This document shows positions 37,279 to 46,540 of a stretch of 64,000 nt of DNA, one piece after another. The position numbers were made by a program, and so were the translations under genes. The stretch covers positions 2,790,001 through 2,854,000 of the forward strand of contig NZ_CP045417.1 in NCBI RefSeq assembly GCF_009363755.1. Reading direction: 5' to 3'. The notes under the pieces were generated by a model. The model was not told the DNA's origin and searched no databases. It worked only from the letters and a program-made list of their open reading frames with translations. Origin of the DNA: Halomonas sp. THAF5a (GTDB taxonomy: Bacteria > Pseudomonadota > Gammaproteobacteria > Pseudomonadales > Halomonadaceae). Each line of letters opens with the position of its first letter. The first letter of the stretch is position 1.

Positions 37279-38181
37279 TCATGCAGGCCGCGAGAGCAGC
37301 GGGCAGTCGGGCGGCATCGCCAGCGACAGCGCCGCGGGCTCGATCGACACCGTGAAACCCCGGCGCCGGTCGGGCTCGCCGTCCAGGGTGAGGGGCACCG
37401 GCTCGTCGGCCGTGAAGGTCAGCCGATCGACCCGCAGGGTATCGACGTGGGTGCCCCGGGCGGGACGCGTCTCGAGCTCGTGACGCATGGCCCGCAGCTG
37501 GGTCAGCGAGCCGATGTCGTGCAGGATCAGCACGTCGAGGCGGCCGTCGTCCAGGGTCGCCTGGGGGGTCAGCGGATGCCCCCCGCCCGACTGGCGGCCG
37601 TTGCCGATGGCCAGCAGGCAGAGCTCGACCCGACGCTCCCCCTCCGGCCAGCGAAGCCGCCCGGCATAGTGGGTGATGTGCCAGGCCTTGACGGCCCCGA
37701 TCAACGAGTAGGCCCCGCCGCCGAGCAGCCGCTTCAGCCCCTTGGGCGTGGACGAGGTGATCTCGGCACCGAAACCGGCGGTGGCCATGTTGAGGAAGTG
37801 CCAGTCGTCGAGGCGAGGCACGTCGACGGGGCGCGCCGGCAGCTCGAGGGCCGCCGCGAGGGCCGGCTCGGCGGCCAGCGGCAGCCCGAGCGAGGTGGCG
37901 AAATCGTTGGCGCTGCCCAGGGGCAGGAGGCCGAGCGCCGGGCGGCGCTCCCGGGCCACGCGCATCAGGCCGTTGACCACCTCGTTGACCGTGCCGTCGC
38001 CGCCGCCGGCGATCACGCGCTCGACACCGTCGCGGGCGGCCTCTTGTGCCAGGCGCGCCGCGTCGCCGGCCTCCCAGGTGACGCGCACCTCGAGGGTATC
38101 GCCCGCCGCCCGCCGGGCGAAGATCGCCTCGCGCACCGCCGGCAGCTGTGCCGACTTGCCGTTGAGGATCAGTCTGGCCAT
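37279..38181 (-). CDS. yegS: YegS/diacylglycerol kinase-family lipid kinase
   Basis: A 300-residue cytosolic lipid kinase-fold protein. The GGGDGTVNEVVNGLM motif near residues 59-73 is the nucleotide-binding signature, followed by LGLLPLGSANDFATSLG with the GTxNDF-type motif (here SAND). It phosphorylates lipids, such as phosphatidylglycerol in the E. coli YegS case. A Ser replaces Thr in the second motif, which is common in YegS. Stand-alone gene. Confidence 0.87.
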   Translation of the reverse strand: MARLILNGKSAQLPAVREAIFARRAAGDTLEVRVTWEAGDAARLAQEAARDGVERVIAGGGDGTVNEVVNGLMRVARERRPALGLLPLGSANDFATSLGLPLAAEPALAAALELPARPVDVPRLDDWHFLNMATAGFGAEITSSTPKGLKRLLGGGAYSLIGAVKAWHITHYAGRLRWPEGERRVELCLLAIGNGRQSGGGHPLTPQATLDDGRLDVLILHDIGSLTQLRAMRHELETRPARGTHVDTLRVDRLTFTADEPVPLTLDGEPDRRRGFTVSIEPAALSLAMPPDCPLLSRPA

Positions 38182-38333
38182 CCGTGCTCCTCTCGTCCGT
38201 TTCGCCGCCGGCAGGCCCCGCCCCTAGCGGCCGCGCCACCGCCGGCGGGCATACACCAAATCATGAATGCCATTCACCTAACGACTTCCCTACACTATCG
38301 GTCTTGCCGAAGTTTGCCGAACAGGGAGTGTGC

Positions 38334-39932
38334 ATGATCGAACCGGCCTTTCTTCTCGCGGCCTTCCTCGGCGGCATGTCCGCGATGCTGCTGCGGCTGC
38401 CGCCCATGGTGGGCTTTCTCGCCGGCGGCTTCGCGCTCAACGCGCTGGGCTTCGACAAGACCCCGCTGCTCGAGACCCTCGCCGACATCGGGGTCGTGCT
38501 GCTGCTGTTCAGTATCGGCCTGAAGCTCGACGTGCGCACCCTGCTGCGCCGGGACGTCTGGGGCGGTGCCTCGCTGCACATGCTGGCCTCGACCCTGGTG
38601 ATGGTCCTGCTGCTCGCGCTGTTCAAGGGGCTCGGGCTCACGCTGCTGGCGGACATCGGCTGGTCCACCCTGGCCCTGCTCGGCTTCGCGCTCTCCTTCT
38701 CGAGCACCGTCTTCGTGGTCAAGGTACTCGAGAAACGCAGCGAGACCCAGACCGCCTATGGCCGCCTGGCCATCGGGGTGCTGATCATGCAGGACATCTT
38801 CGCGGTGCTCTTCATCACCGCCTCCACCGGCGAGCTGCCGAGCCCCTGGGCCCTGGGGCTGGTACTGCTGATTCCGCTGGCCCCCGCCCTGCGCGCCCTG
38901 CTCGACCGCCTGGGCCACGGCGAGATGCAGATGCTGTTCGGCCTGCTGCTGGCCCTGGTGCTGGGCTACGCCCTGTTCGACGTCGTCGGCATGAAGGGCG
39001 ATCTCGGGGCGCTGATCATCGGCCTGCTGCTGGCCCCCCACCCCGCCGCCCAGACCCTGGCGCGCTCGATGTTCAGCCTCAAGGAGCTCTTGCTGGTGGG
39101 CTTCTTCCTGAGCATCGGCCTGACGGCCATGCCGAGCGCCGAGATGCTCGGCGCCGCCCTGCTGCTGGTGCTGCTCCTGCCGCTGAAGAGCGCCCTCTAC
39201 CAGGTGGTCTTCATGCGCTTCAGGATGCGCCACCGCACCTCGGTGCTGGCCACCCTGAGCCTCACCAACTACTCCGAGTTCGGCCTGATCGTCGGCGCCA
39301 TCGCGGTCTCCAGCGGCTGGCTCTCGGGGGACTGGCTGGTGGTGATCTCCCTGGCCGTGGCACTCAGCTTCGCCCTGTCGGCGGTGCTCAACGGCGTGAG
39401 CGAGCGGGTCTACCGCTGGCTGGAGCCGCGGCTGCCGCGCATCCGCGTCGGCGAGCTCTCGCCCAGCGACCGTCCCATCGAGGTCGGCGACGCCGAGGCG
39501 GTGGTGCTCGGCATGGGGCGCATCGGGCGCAGCGTCTACCGCCGCCTGCAGAAGGAGTACGGCCTGCGCGTGCTCGGCATCGACAGCAATCCCCAGAGCG
39601 TCAAGACGCTGAGCGGCCGCGGCTTCAATATCCTCGAGGGCGATGCCGTGGACTCCGACTTCTGGGACAAGCTGCTGATGTCCCGCGACGTGCAGATGGT
39701 GGTGCTGGCGATGCCGCACCACGCGGGCAACCTCTTCGCCCTCAAGCAGCTGCGCTCCCGCGCGTTCCCGGGGCGCATCACCGCGGTGGTCGAATACCCC
39801 GAGGAGATCGAGCCGATCCGCGAGCTCGGCGCCAATGCGGTCTTCCACGTCTACGACGAGGCCGGCCGGGCGCTGGCCGACAGCGCCGCCGAGGAGGCCG
39901 GCGTCATCTCCCGGGCCAGCCAGCTCGGGTGA
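38334..39932 (+). CDS. Cation:proton antiporter with RCK domain (KefB/YbaL-type)
   Basis: A 532-residue CPA2-family antiporter. About twelve spans (residues 1-370) include the LLFSIGLKLD segment and the SSTVFVVKVLEK block typical of KefB/KefC/YbaL. A cytosolic RCK-N domain follows (VVLGMGRIGRSVYRRLQ near residue 386) that binds NAD(H) or a similar ligand. There is no clear RCK-C/TrkA-C domain, and the protein is shorter than KefB (601). K+ or Na+ efflux in exchange for protons is inferred; such systems matter for salt-tolerant cells. Start ATG 38334 after CAGGGAG. Confidence 0.87.
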   Translation: MIEPAFLLAAFLGGMSAMLLRLPPMVGFLAGGFALNALGFDKTPLLETLADIGVVLLLFSIGLKLDVRTLLRRDVWGGASLHMLASTLVMVLLLALFKGLGLTLLADIGWSTLALLGFALSFSSTVFVVKVLEKRSETQTAYGRLAIGVLIMQDIFAVLFITASTGELPSPWALGLVLLIPLAPALRALLDRLGHGEMQMLFGLLLALVLGYALFDVVGMKGDLGALIIGLLLAPHPAAQTLARSMFSLKELLLVGFFLSIGLTAMPSAEMLGAALLLVLLLPLKSALYQVVFMRFRMRHRTSVLATLSLTNYSEFGLIVGAIAVSSGWLSGDWLVVISLAVALSFALSAVLNGVSERVYRWLEPRLPRIRVGELSPSDRPIEVGDAEAVVLGMGRIGRSVYRRLQKEYGLRVLGIDSNPQSVKTLSGRGFNILEGDAVDSDFWDKLLMSRDVQMVVLAMPHHAGNLFALKQLRSRAFPGRITAVVEYPEEIEPIRELGANAVFHVYDEAGRALADSAAEEAGVISRASQLG

Positions 39933-40128
39933 GCCCGCTGCCGCGGGCCCGTTGAGGGAGGCGGGCCCGTTGAGGTGAACCGGTCGAAGCGAGCGGCGCC
40001 CGCGCTTGTCAGCACGGCCCGCTTGTCGCGATACTCTCCCCAGTGTTTGCCAGGGCCCGGCCACCCCCGCGGCCCTCGCGTCCTCGAGTCGCGCACGCCG
40101 CGGCCTCCCCCTACCGGAACGCCACCCC

Positions 40129-40416
40129 ATGGACGACGTCTTCAGCTTCATCGGCAGCGCCATCGGCGAGTTCATCCGCTTTCTCGTCGCGGGCCTGACC
40201 GGCTTCTTCTCCCACCTCGACGAGGCGGCCGGCAGCTTCATGCAGGGCCTCTCCGACGGCCTCGGCATCCCGATCACCCTGATCAGCCTGCTGGTGCTGG
40301 CCTTCGGGCTGTGGCTGCTGTGGAAGGGCGTGGCCGCCCTGCTGCGCGGCGCCTTCATCGTCATGCTGGTCTGGTGGCTGCTGGGGGCGACGGTGCTGAG
40401 CTGGCTGATCGGCTGA
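40129..40416 (+). CDS. 95-residue membrane protein of unknown function
   Basis: A small protein with an amphipathic N-terminus (MDDVFSFIGSAIGEFIRFLV) and two strong hydrophobic segments at about residues 48-66 and 70-92. No family recognised. It is followed by a strong terminator and stands alone between the antiporter and pepN. The ATG at 40129 is chosen because the hydrophobic pattern starts there; the upstream open frame is arginine-rich shadow sequence. No clear ribosome site, which lowers confidence. Confidence 0.6.
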   Translation: MDDVFSFIGSAIGEFIRFLVAGLTGFFSHLDEAAGSFMQGLSDGLGIPITLISLLVLAFGLWLLWKGVAALLRGAFIVMLVWWLLGATVLSWLIG

Positions 40417-40435
40417 CCCCTCCGCTGCCCCAACG

Positions 40436-40469
40436 ACGACGGCGCCGCCCTCCCGGGCGGCGCCGTCGT
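40436..40469. terminator. Bidirectional terminator between convergent genes
   Basis: Perfect 15-bp stem ACGACGGCGCCGCCC/GGGCGGCGCCGTCGT with a TCCC loop between the 95-residue protein gene and pepN, which converge. No strong T tract. Confidence 0.75.
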
Positions 40470-40497
40470 GTCGTGGGCGTCCCTTCCGGCCACTTCC

Positions 40498-43131
40498 TCA
40501 GACGAGGGCCTTTTCCACCACCTCGTAGACGTTGGGCGAGAGCTCCTCGGCGCGGATGCGCTCGAGCTCGGCCTTCATCAGCTCCTGGCGCGCCTCGTCG
40601 AAGCGGGCCCAGCGAGTCAGCGGCGTGATGAGCCGCGCGGCGATCTCGGGATTGAGCTTGTTGAGCTCGATCACGGTGTCGGCCAGCAGCCGGTAGCCCT
40701 CGCCGTCGGCGCGGTGGAAGTTGACCGGGTTCTGATTGGCGAAGGCGCCGATCAGCGCGCGCACCCGGTTGGGGTTCTTCAGCGAGAAGGCCGGGTGGGC
40801 CATCAGGAACTTGACGCGCTCCAGCACATCCGCCTGGGGACGCGTCACCTGGAGGCTGAACCACTGGTCCATCACCAGCGGGTCGTGGGCCCACTTCTCA
40901 CCGAAGGCCTTGAGGGCCGGGTCGGCGAGATCCCCCCGCGAGCCGTGCACCAGCAGCGTCAGGGCGTGGCGCACGTCGGTCATGTTGTGGTCCGCCGCGA
41001 ACTGCGCCTGGGCGAGCTCGAGCCCCGCCTCGTCCTCGATGGCCATGAGGTAGGAGAGCGCCACGTTCTTGAGGCTGCGTGCGGCGATCTGCTCGGGCTC
41101 CGGCGCGTAGGGCGCCTCGGAGCGGTTCTCCTCGTAGAGCCGCAGGAAATCGTCGCGCAGCGCGGTCGCCAGCGACTGCTTGACGAAGGTGCGGGCGGCG
41201 TGGATGGCGTCGACGTCGACCAGCGGCTGCTGCTCGGCGATGTAGGCCTCCGAGGGCAGCGTCAGCATCTGGGCCAGCACCGCCTTGTCATCGACCTCTG
41301 CCGCCAGCAGGGCGCGGAAGGCCTCGACCACCCGCGGGTCCATGACCTTCTCGACCCCGTTGCGGTGGGCGGCGATCAGGTCGTCCAGCGCCAGCAGCGC
41401 GAGGCGCTGGCCGGCGTCCCAGCGGTTGAAGCCGTCGGAGTCGTGGGCCTGCAGGAAGGCCAGGTCCTCGCGGCCGTAGGGGAAGTGCAGCTTGACCGGC
41501 GCCGAGAAGCCGCGCGCGAGCGACGGCACCGGGGCCTCGCTGACGTCGGTGAAGCGGAACTCCTGCTCGTCCTCGCGCAGGTGGATCACCGCGTCGGTGC
41601 CCAGCGCCTCGCCGTCCAGGGTCAGCGGCAGGTCGCGGCCGGACTTGGTGCCGACCAGCCCCAGGCGGATCGGGATATGCAGGGCCTGCTTCTCGGGCTG
41701 GCCGGGGGTGGCCGGGGTACGCTGGCGCAGCACCAGCCGGTACTCGGCGTTGGCGTAGTCGTACTCGCCGTGGGCGTCGACCTCCGGCGTCCCCGCCTGG
41801 GAGTACCAGCGCAGGAACTGGCCGAGATCCTCGCCCGAGGCCTCGGCCATGCAGTCGACGAAGTCCTCGATGGTCACCGCCTGACCGTCGAAGCGCGAGA
41901 AGTAGAGGTCGCTGCCCCGGCGGAAGGCCTCCTCCCCCACCAGGTTCGAGAGCATGCGCACGATCTCGGCACCCTTCTCGTAGATGGTCAGGGTGTAGAA
42001 GTTGCCGATCTCGATGTAGTGGTCCGGGCGCACCGGGTGGGCGGTGGGGCCGGCGTCCTCGGCGAACTGGGCGGTGCGGAAGAAGGAGACGTCCTCGATG
42101 CGCTTGACCGCCGCCGAGTTGGTGTCGGCGCTGAAGGTCTGGTCGCGGAAGACCGTGAAGCCCTCCTTCAGGGAGAGCTGGAACCAGTCGCGGCAGGTCA
42201 CGCGGTTGCCGGACCAGTTGTGGAAGTACTCGTGGGCGACGATGCCCTCGACGCGCTGGAAGGCGGCATCGGTGGCGGTCTGGGGGTGGGTCAGCACCGC
42301 CGCCGAGTTGAAGATGTTGAGCCCCTTGTTCTCCATGGCGCCCATGTTGAAGTCGTTGACCGCGACGATCATGAACAGGTCGAGGTCATACTCGCGGCCG
42401 TAGGCGCGCTCGTCCCAGGCCATGGCGCGCTTCAGCGACGCCATGGCGTGGTCGGTCTTGTCGAGGTTCTCCGCCTCGACCCAGATCTGCAGCGTCACCT
42501 CGCGACCGCTCTGGGTGGTGAAGCGGTCCTCGACCTTCTCGAGGTCGCCGGCCACCAGCGCGAACAGGTAGCTGGGCTTGGGGTGCGGGTCCTCCCAGGT
42601 GACGAAGTGGCGCCCGCCGGGCAAAGTGCCACGCTCCACCGGGTTACCGTTGGAGAGCAGCACCGGCAGGGTCGCGGCATCGCCGATCACCGTGGTGGAG
42701 AAGGTCGCCATGACGTCCGGGCGGTCCGGATAGAAGGTGATGCGCCGAAAGCCCTCGGCCTCGCACTGGGTGCAGTACATGCCGCTGGACTGGTAGAGCC
42801 CCTCCAGGGCGGTATTGGCCTCGGGGGCGATCTCCACCTCGGTATCGAGCAGGAAGGCCTCGGGCACCCGATGCACGACCAGTCCCGCCTCGCCCACCTC
42901 GTACTCGTCCTCGCCGAGCGGCTGACCGTCGATGGCGATCGCCTTGAGCGCGAGCTGCTCGCCGTCGAGCGCCAGGGGCGTGCCGGCCTCGCACTCGGGA
43001 TGGCGCTCGAGGTGCAGGCGTGCCTTGACCCGGGTCGCGGCGGGGTCCAGCTCGAAGGTGAGCTCGGTGCGGGTCACGCGGTAGGCGGGCGGACGGTAAT
43101 CGCTCAGGTAGATCGGCTGCGGTTCTGACAT
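40498..43131 (-). CDS. pepN: Aminopeptidase N
   Basis: An 877-residue M1 zinc aminopeptidase. GAMENKG near residue 264 binds the substrate N-terminus; HEYFHNW near residue 300 and the downstream glutamate in SLKEG supply the zinc site. The N-terminal saddle, the Ig-like third domain and the long C-terminal helical domain are all present, and the length matches E. coli PepN (870). Cytosolic peptide turnover. Alternative starts are not needed. Stand-alone. Confidence 0.96.
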   Translation of the reverse strand: MSEPQPIYLSDYRPPAYRVTRTELTFELDPAATRVKARLHLERHPECEAGTPLALDGEQLALKAIAIDGQPLGEDEYEVGEAGLVVHRVPEAFLLDTEVEIAPEANTALEGLYQSSGMYCTQCEAEGFRRITFYPDRPDVMATFSTTVIGDAATLPVLLSNGNPVERGTLPGGRHFVTWEDPHPKPSYLFALVAGDLEKVEDRFTTQSGREVTLQIWVEAENLDKTDHAMASLKRAMAWDERAYGREYDLDLFMIVAVNDFNMGAMENKGLNIFNSAAVLTHPQTATDAAFQRVEGIVAHEYFHNWSGNRVTCRDWFQLSLKEGFTVFRDQTFSADTNSAAVKRIEDVSFFRTAQFAEDAGPTAHPVRPDHYIEIGNFYTLTIYEKGAEIVRMLSNLVGEEAFRRGSDLYFSRFDGQAVTIEDFVDCMAEASGEDLGQFLRWYSQAGTPEVDAHGEYDYANAEYRLVLRQRTPATPGQPEKQALHIPIRLGLVGTKSGRDLPLTLDGEALGTDAVIHLREDEQEFRFTDVSEAPVPSLARGFSAPVKLHFPYGREDLAFLQAHDSDGFNRWDAGQRLALLALDDLIAAHRNGVEKVMDPRVVEAFRALLAAEVDDKAVLAQMLTLPSEAYIAEQQPLVDVDAIHAARTFVKQSLATALRDDFLRLYEENRSEAPYAPEPEQIAARSLKNVALSYLMAIEDEAGLELAQAQFAADHNMTDVRHALTLLVHGSRGDLADPALKAFGEKWAHDPLVMDQWFSLQVTRPQADVLERVKFLMAHPAFSLKNPNRVRALIGAFANQNPVNFHRADGEGYRLLADTVIELNKLNPEIAARLITPLTRWARFDEARQELMKAELERIRAEELSPNVYEVVEKALV

Positions 43132-43203
43132 CTAGGAAGGGCTCCTGTCGGTAGTTGCGATCCATTGTACGGCCCGCCGCGCCCGAAGCTCAAAGCCGGG
43201 CAC

Positions 43204-43608
43204 TCAGCGGGCCGCGATGGGCTCGGGACGCGACAGGATCCAGGCGGCGACCAGCGCGAGTCCCGCGATCAGGGTGAGCTTGAGCCACCAGAGGCTGACG
43301 GTGAGGCCCAGCACCAGCATCGAGAGGGCGAGCATCGCCGCGGCGAGGCGCTTGGCATGGCGGGGAATCGCTCGCTCGGCCTCCCAGGCGGTGATGGTGG
43401 GGCCGAAGCGGGGGTGTTCGCGGATCCAGGCGGCGAAGCGCGGCGAGCCCTTGGAGGCCGCCCAGACCGCCAGCAGCATGAAGCAGGTGGTCGGCAGCAG
43501 GGGCAGGAAGGCGCCGATCACGCCCACCCCGAAGCTGATCCAGGCCAGGCCGAGGAAGGCGAGACGTTGCAGGGTCGGCATCTGGCGCTCACTCCCGTGG
43601 TTCGGCAT
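43204..43608 (-). CDS. DUF454 (YbaN-like) inner-membrane protein
   Basis: A 134-residue DUF454 protein with three spans. The signature GFLPLLPTTxF appears as GAFLPLLPTTCFMLLAVWAAS. Function unknown; E. coli YbaN is the prototype. Start at ATG 43608 is not certain, since 43617 and 43581 are also possible. Divergent from nothing nearby; the preceding pepN reads the same way, 72 bases upstream of its end. Confidence 0.8.
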   Translation of the reverse strand: MPNHGSERQMPTLQRLAFLGLAWISFGVGVIGAFLPLLPTTCFMLLAVWAASKGSPRFAAWIREHPRFGPTITAWEAERAIPRHAKRLAAAMLALSMLVLGLTVSLWWLKLTLIAGLALVAAWILSRPEPIAAR

Positions 43609-43759
43609 CGTTCTCATTGAAGAGCATTTCGCCGCCCGGTGCCAATCGCGAACGCCTATGGGCGCCATCGGGATGACCGGGATCATGCCGCCCGGCCCGG
43701 GGCCCACTCGCTCTCGATCCTCGGTCGCACGGGGCTGTCGCGAGGATCAGTCGCGAGGG

Positions 43760-44245
43760 TCAGTCACGAAAGTTGTCGAACTGCAGGGGAAGGTCGGGGC
43801 CGCTCTCCCCGCGCAGCAGCGCCATGACGGCCTGGAGGTCGTCGCGCTTCTTGCCGGTGACGCGCACCTTCTCGCCCTGGATCTGGGCCTGGACCTTGAG
43901 CTTGCTCTCCTTGATGCGCTTGACGATGTCCTTGGCTTCCTTCTGGTCGAGGCCCTGCTTGAGGGTCACCTCCTGGCGGGCGCGCACCCCGGAGAGAACC
44001 GGCTCCTCGACGTCCATGCAGCGGGCGTCGATCCCGCGGGCGATCAGCTTGTTGCGCAGCACGTCGAGCATCTGCTTGAGCTGGAAGTCGACCTCGGCCT
44101 CGAGGGTCACGGTGTCGCCGCCGAGTTCGAAGCTCGCGGTGACGCCCTTGAAATCGAAGCGGGACTGGATCTCGCGATTGGCCTGATCCACGGCGTTGCT
44201 GGCTTCGTGCTTGTCGAATTCGGAAACGATATCGAAGGAGGGCAT
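43760..44245 (-). CDS. yajQ: YajQ-family nucleotide-binding protein
   Basis: A 161-residue protein with two ferredoxin-like domains. [24 protein letters not shown] at the N-terminus (first part quoted only as far as needed: [12 protein letters not shown]) and DFKG are YajQ hallmarks. Some members bind cyclic di-GMP and partner with transcription factors (Xanthomonas XC_3703); it was also reported to bind RNA or GTP. Which activity applies is not inferable. The c-di-GMP link is notable because the exopolysaccharide locus in this window has a PilZ domain. Confidence 0.92.
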   Translation of the reverse strand: MPSFDIVSEFDKHEASNAVDQANREIQSRFDFKGVTASFELGGDTVTLEAEVDFQLKQMLDVLRNKLIARGIDARCMDVEEPVLSGVRARQEVTLKQGLDQKEAKDIVKRIKESKLKVQAQIQGEKVRVTGKKRDDLQAVMALLRGESGPDLPLQFDNFRD

Positions 44246-44293
44246 GGCGATGTCCTGCAGGTCATGAAAGATGAACGAAAGAAGGCGATTCTA

Positions 44294-44797
44294 TCAGCCC
44301 GCGCGCCGGGGCGCGGCCTCCTCGAGGGCGACCAGCGGCTTGGCCATCTGCCAGCCGGCGCAGCCATCCTCGTAGTAGTCGCTCAGCCAGCGCTCCGGGG
44401 AGAAGCCCATGCGCCGGTAGAGCCCCATCGCCACGTCGTTGTCGGCCCGTACCTCGAGGCCCAGCACCTCGGCCTCCCGTTCGCGCGCCCGGGCCTCCAG
44501 CGACTCCAGCAGCCGCCGCCCGAGGCCGCTGCCGCGCGCCTCGGGGTGCACGCAGAAGGAGTAGAGCCGGGCGCGTCGGCTGCCACGACGAAACAGCAGG
44601 GTACCGTAGCCGAGCAGGACCGCGGGATGACGCTCGTCGCCATCGTCGCGCTGGACCACCAGGGTCAGGGCATGGGCCCGATTGAGCAGGTGCCAGAGCT
44701 GGCGGCGACTGAAGCGGTCGCCGCTGAAGGCCACCTGCTCCAGGCGATAGAGGGCGTCCAGGTCATGAGAAGTGGCCTGGCGCAGGATGACGGTCAT
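44294..44797 (-). CDS. GNAT-family acetyltransferase
   Basis: A 167-residue GNAT domain. The acetyl-CoA loop is EARGSGLGRRLLESLE (R/Q-x-x-G-x-G/A) near residues 93-108, followed by the LGLEVRADNDVAMGLYRRMGF block typical of RimI-like enzymes. Starts at ATG 44797 with GGAGA. It is divergent from the RimK-like ligase; in related bacteria RimK-like proteins often sit beside a GNAT/peptidase C39 fusion, and this gene carries only the GNAT part. Acceptor substrate unknown. Confidence 0.83.
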   Translation of the reverse strand: MTVILRQATSHDLDALYRLEQVAFSGDRFSRRQLWHLLNRAHALTLVVQRDDGDERHPAVLLGYGTLLFRRGSRRARLYSFCVHPEARGSGLGRRLLESLEARAREREAEVLGLEVRADNDVAMGLYRRMGFSPERWLSDYYEDGCAGWQMAKPLVALEEAAPRRAG

Positions 44798-44966
44798 CTC
44801 GAGTCTCCAGGAGGTCTTGGCGACGATTGTGATCATGGCCAATGTCGATGTCATCGGCGATGATCATGAAATATTTTCACCCTCCCGGGCGCTTGCCGAC
44901 GCCTGGCTTCGAGCGCATGCTGCCCGCAATCCGGCGGCACTCCGCCGCCCTGCCTGGAAGCCTGAC

Positions 44967-46475
44967 ATGTGTCCGCTGCGCATCGTCGTCGACCGCCTGG
45001 AAGACTGGCGCCCCTATTTCCCCTCCGAGGATGTGATCACCGCCGATAGCTTCCTCGCCGAGGAGCGGCAGCCCCGACTCGCCGATGAGCCAGACCGCAC
45101 CACCCGCGTGATCAACCTGTGCAGCGAGCTCGACGACCTGGGCACCGGCTACTACGTCTCGCTGCTGGCTCAGGCACGCGGTCAGCGCGTGCTGCCCACG
45201 GTGGAGACGCTCAATGCGCTCGGGCGCAAGGCGCTGGTCGACCTGCAGCTCGATGGCCTGAAGGCCCTGCTCGACGACCTGAGCCGCCAGGGCGCCCTGC
45301 GCGGCGACCGGCTGACCCTGCGGGTGCTGTTCGGTGACTGCCGGGAGCCGGGCCTTTCACGCCTGGCGCGCAAGCTCTTCGAGCGCCTGCCCTGCCCGCT
45401 GCTCGAGGCGCGGCTGGTGCGTCGCCACGACGCCTGGCGACTGGCACGCCTGAAGCCGCTGCGACTGCGGGAGCTGACCGTCGACGAGCAGGACCTGTTC
45501 GCGACGGCGCTCAACCGCCACTCACGGCAAGTATGGCGCACTCCCAAGGCGCGTCGCCGCTACCGCTTCGATCTGGCGATCCTGGTCGATCCCGAGGAGA
45601 CGCTGCCACCGAGCAACCGCGGGGCGCTGAAGGCCTTCATCCGCGCCGGACGCCGACAGGGCATCGACGTCTCGCTGGTCACCCGCCGCGACGCCGGGCG
45701 CCTTGCCGAGTTCGACGGCCTGTTCATTCGCGAGACCACCGCGCTGAATCACCATACCTATCGCATGGCCCGGCGCGCGGAGCACGAGGGGCTGGTGGTG
45801 ATCGATGCTCCCCGCGACATCCTGCGTTGCACCAACAAGGTCTACCTGCACGCCCTGCTGCGGGCCAAGGGCGTGCCGGCCCCAGAGGGCATCCTGCTCA
45901 AGCGCGGCGATCGTCGACCGCTGGCCGAACGGGTCGCGGGCCTGGGCTTCCCGCTGGTCCTGAAGATTCCCGACGGCGCCTTCTCCCGCGGTATCGTCAA
46001 GGTGACCTCGCTGCAGGAGCTCGCGCACGAGTCCGAGCGACTCTTCGCCACCTCCGCCCTGCTGCTGCTCCAGGAGTGGCTGCCCACCGCGTTCGACTGG
46101 CGCATCGGCGTGCTCGACGGCCAGGTGCTGTTCGCGAGCCGCTACTACATGGCCCGAGGCCACTGGCAGATCTACCACCACGCCGGCGGGCGAGTGAAGA
46201 GCGGCGGCTTCACCACCCACGATCCCGCCGAGGTCCCCCCCGCCGTGATCAAGGCGGCGCTGCGCGCCACCCGGCTGATCGGCGACGGCTTCTATGGGGT
46301 CGACATCAAGCAGGTCGGCGACCGGGTCGTGGTGATCGAGGTCAACGACAATCCCAACGTGGATGCCGGCATCGAGGATGCCGTGCTCGGCCGAGCGCTC
46401 TATGAGCGGATCATGGCCGTCTTCCTGGCGCGCATGGAGGCCCGTGTCGGCCAGCGCGACGGCCTCGACGGCTGA
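44967..46475 (+). CDS. RimK-family ATP-grasp ligase with N-terminal extension
   Basis: A 502-residue protein. The first 190 residues form an unclassified N-terminal domain with conserved start CPLRIVVDRLEDWRPYFPSEDVIT, and the C-terminal 300 residues an ATP-grasp fold (FPLVLKIPDGAFSRGIVKV for ATP binding; VDIKQVGDRVVVIEVNDNPNVDAG for Mg and the catalytic region). RimK adds glutamates to ribosomal protein S6; this longer relative is a different subgroup with unknown acceptor. Start ATG 44967 after GGAAG is preferred; the open frame upstream lacks a ribosome site and overlaps the divergent promoter region. Divergent from the GNAT gene. Confidence 0.82.
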   Translation: MCPLRIVVDRLEDWRPYFPSEDVITADSFLAEERQPRLADEPDRTTRVINLCSELDDLGTGYYVSLLAQARGQRVLPTVETLNALGRKALVDLQLDGLKALLDDLSRQGALRGDRLTLRVLFGDCREPGLSRLARKLFERLPCPLLEARLVRRHDAWRLARLKPLRLRELTVDEQDLFATALNRHSRQVWRTPKARRRYRFDLAILVDPEETLPPSNRGALKAFIRAGRRQGIDVSLVTRRDAGRLAEFDGLFIRETTALNHHTYRMARRAEHEGLVVIDAPRDILRCTNKVYLHALLRAKGVPAPEGILLKRGDRRPLAERVAGLGFPLVLKIPDGAFSRGIVKVTSLQELAHESERLFATSALLLLQEWLPTAFDWRIGVLDGQVLFASRYYMARGHWQIYHHAGGRVKSGGFTTHDPAEVPPAVIKAALRATRLIGDGFYGVDIKQVGDRVVVIEVNDNPNVDAGIEDAVLGRALYERIMAVFLARMEARVGQRDGLDG

Positions 46476-46540
46476 CGCCCGGACGGTTCTGGCGTATGCT
46501 GCCAGTCCTTGACAAGCCTTGTACACGCCACGGAGCTCCG

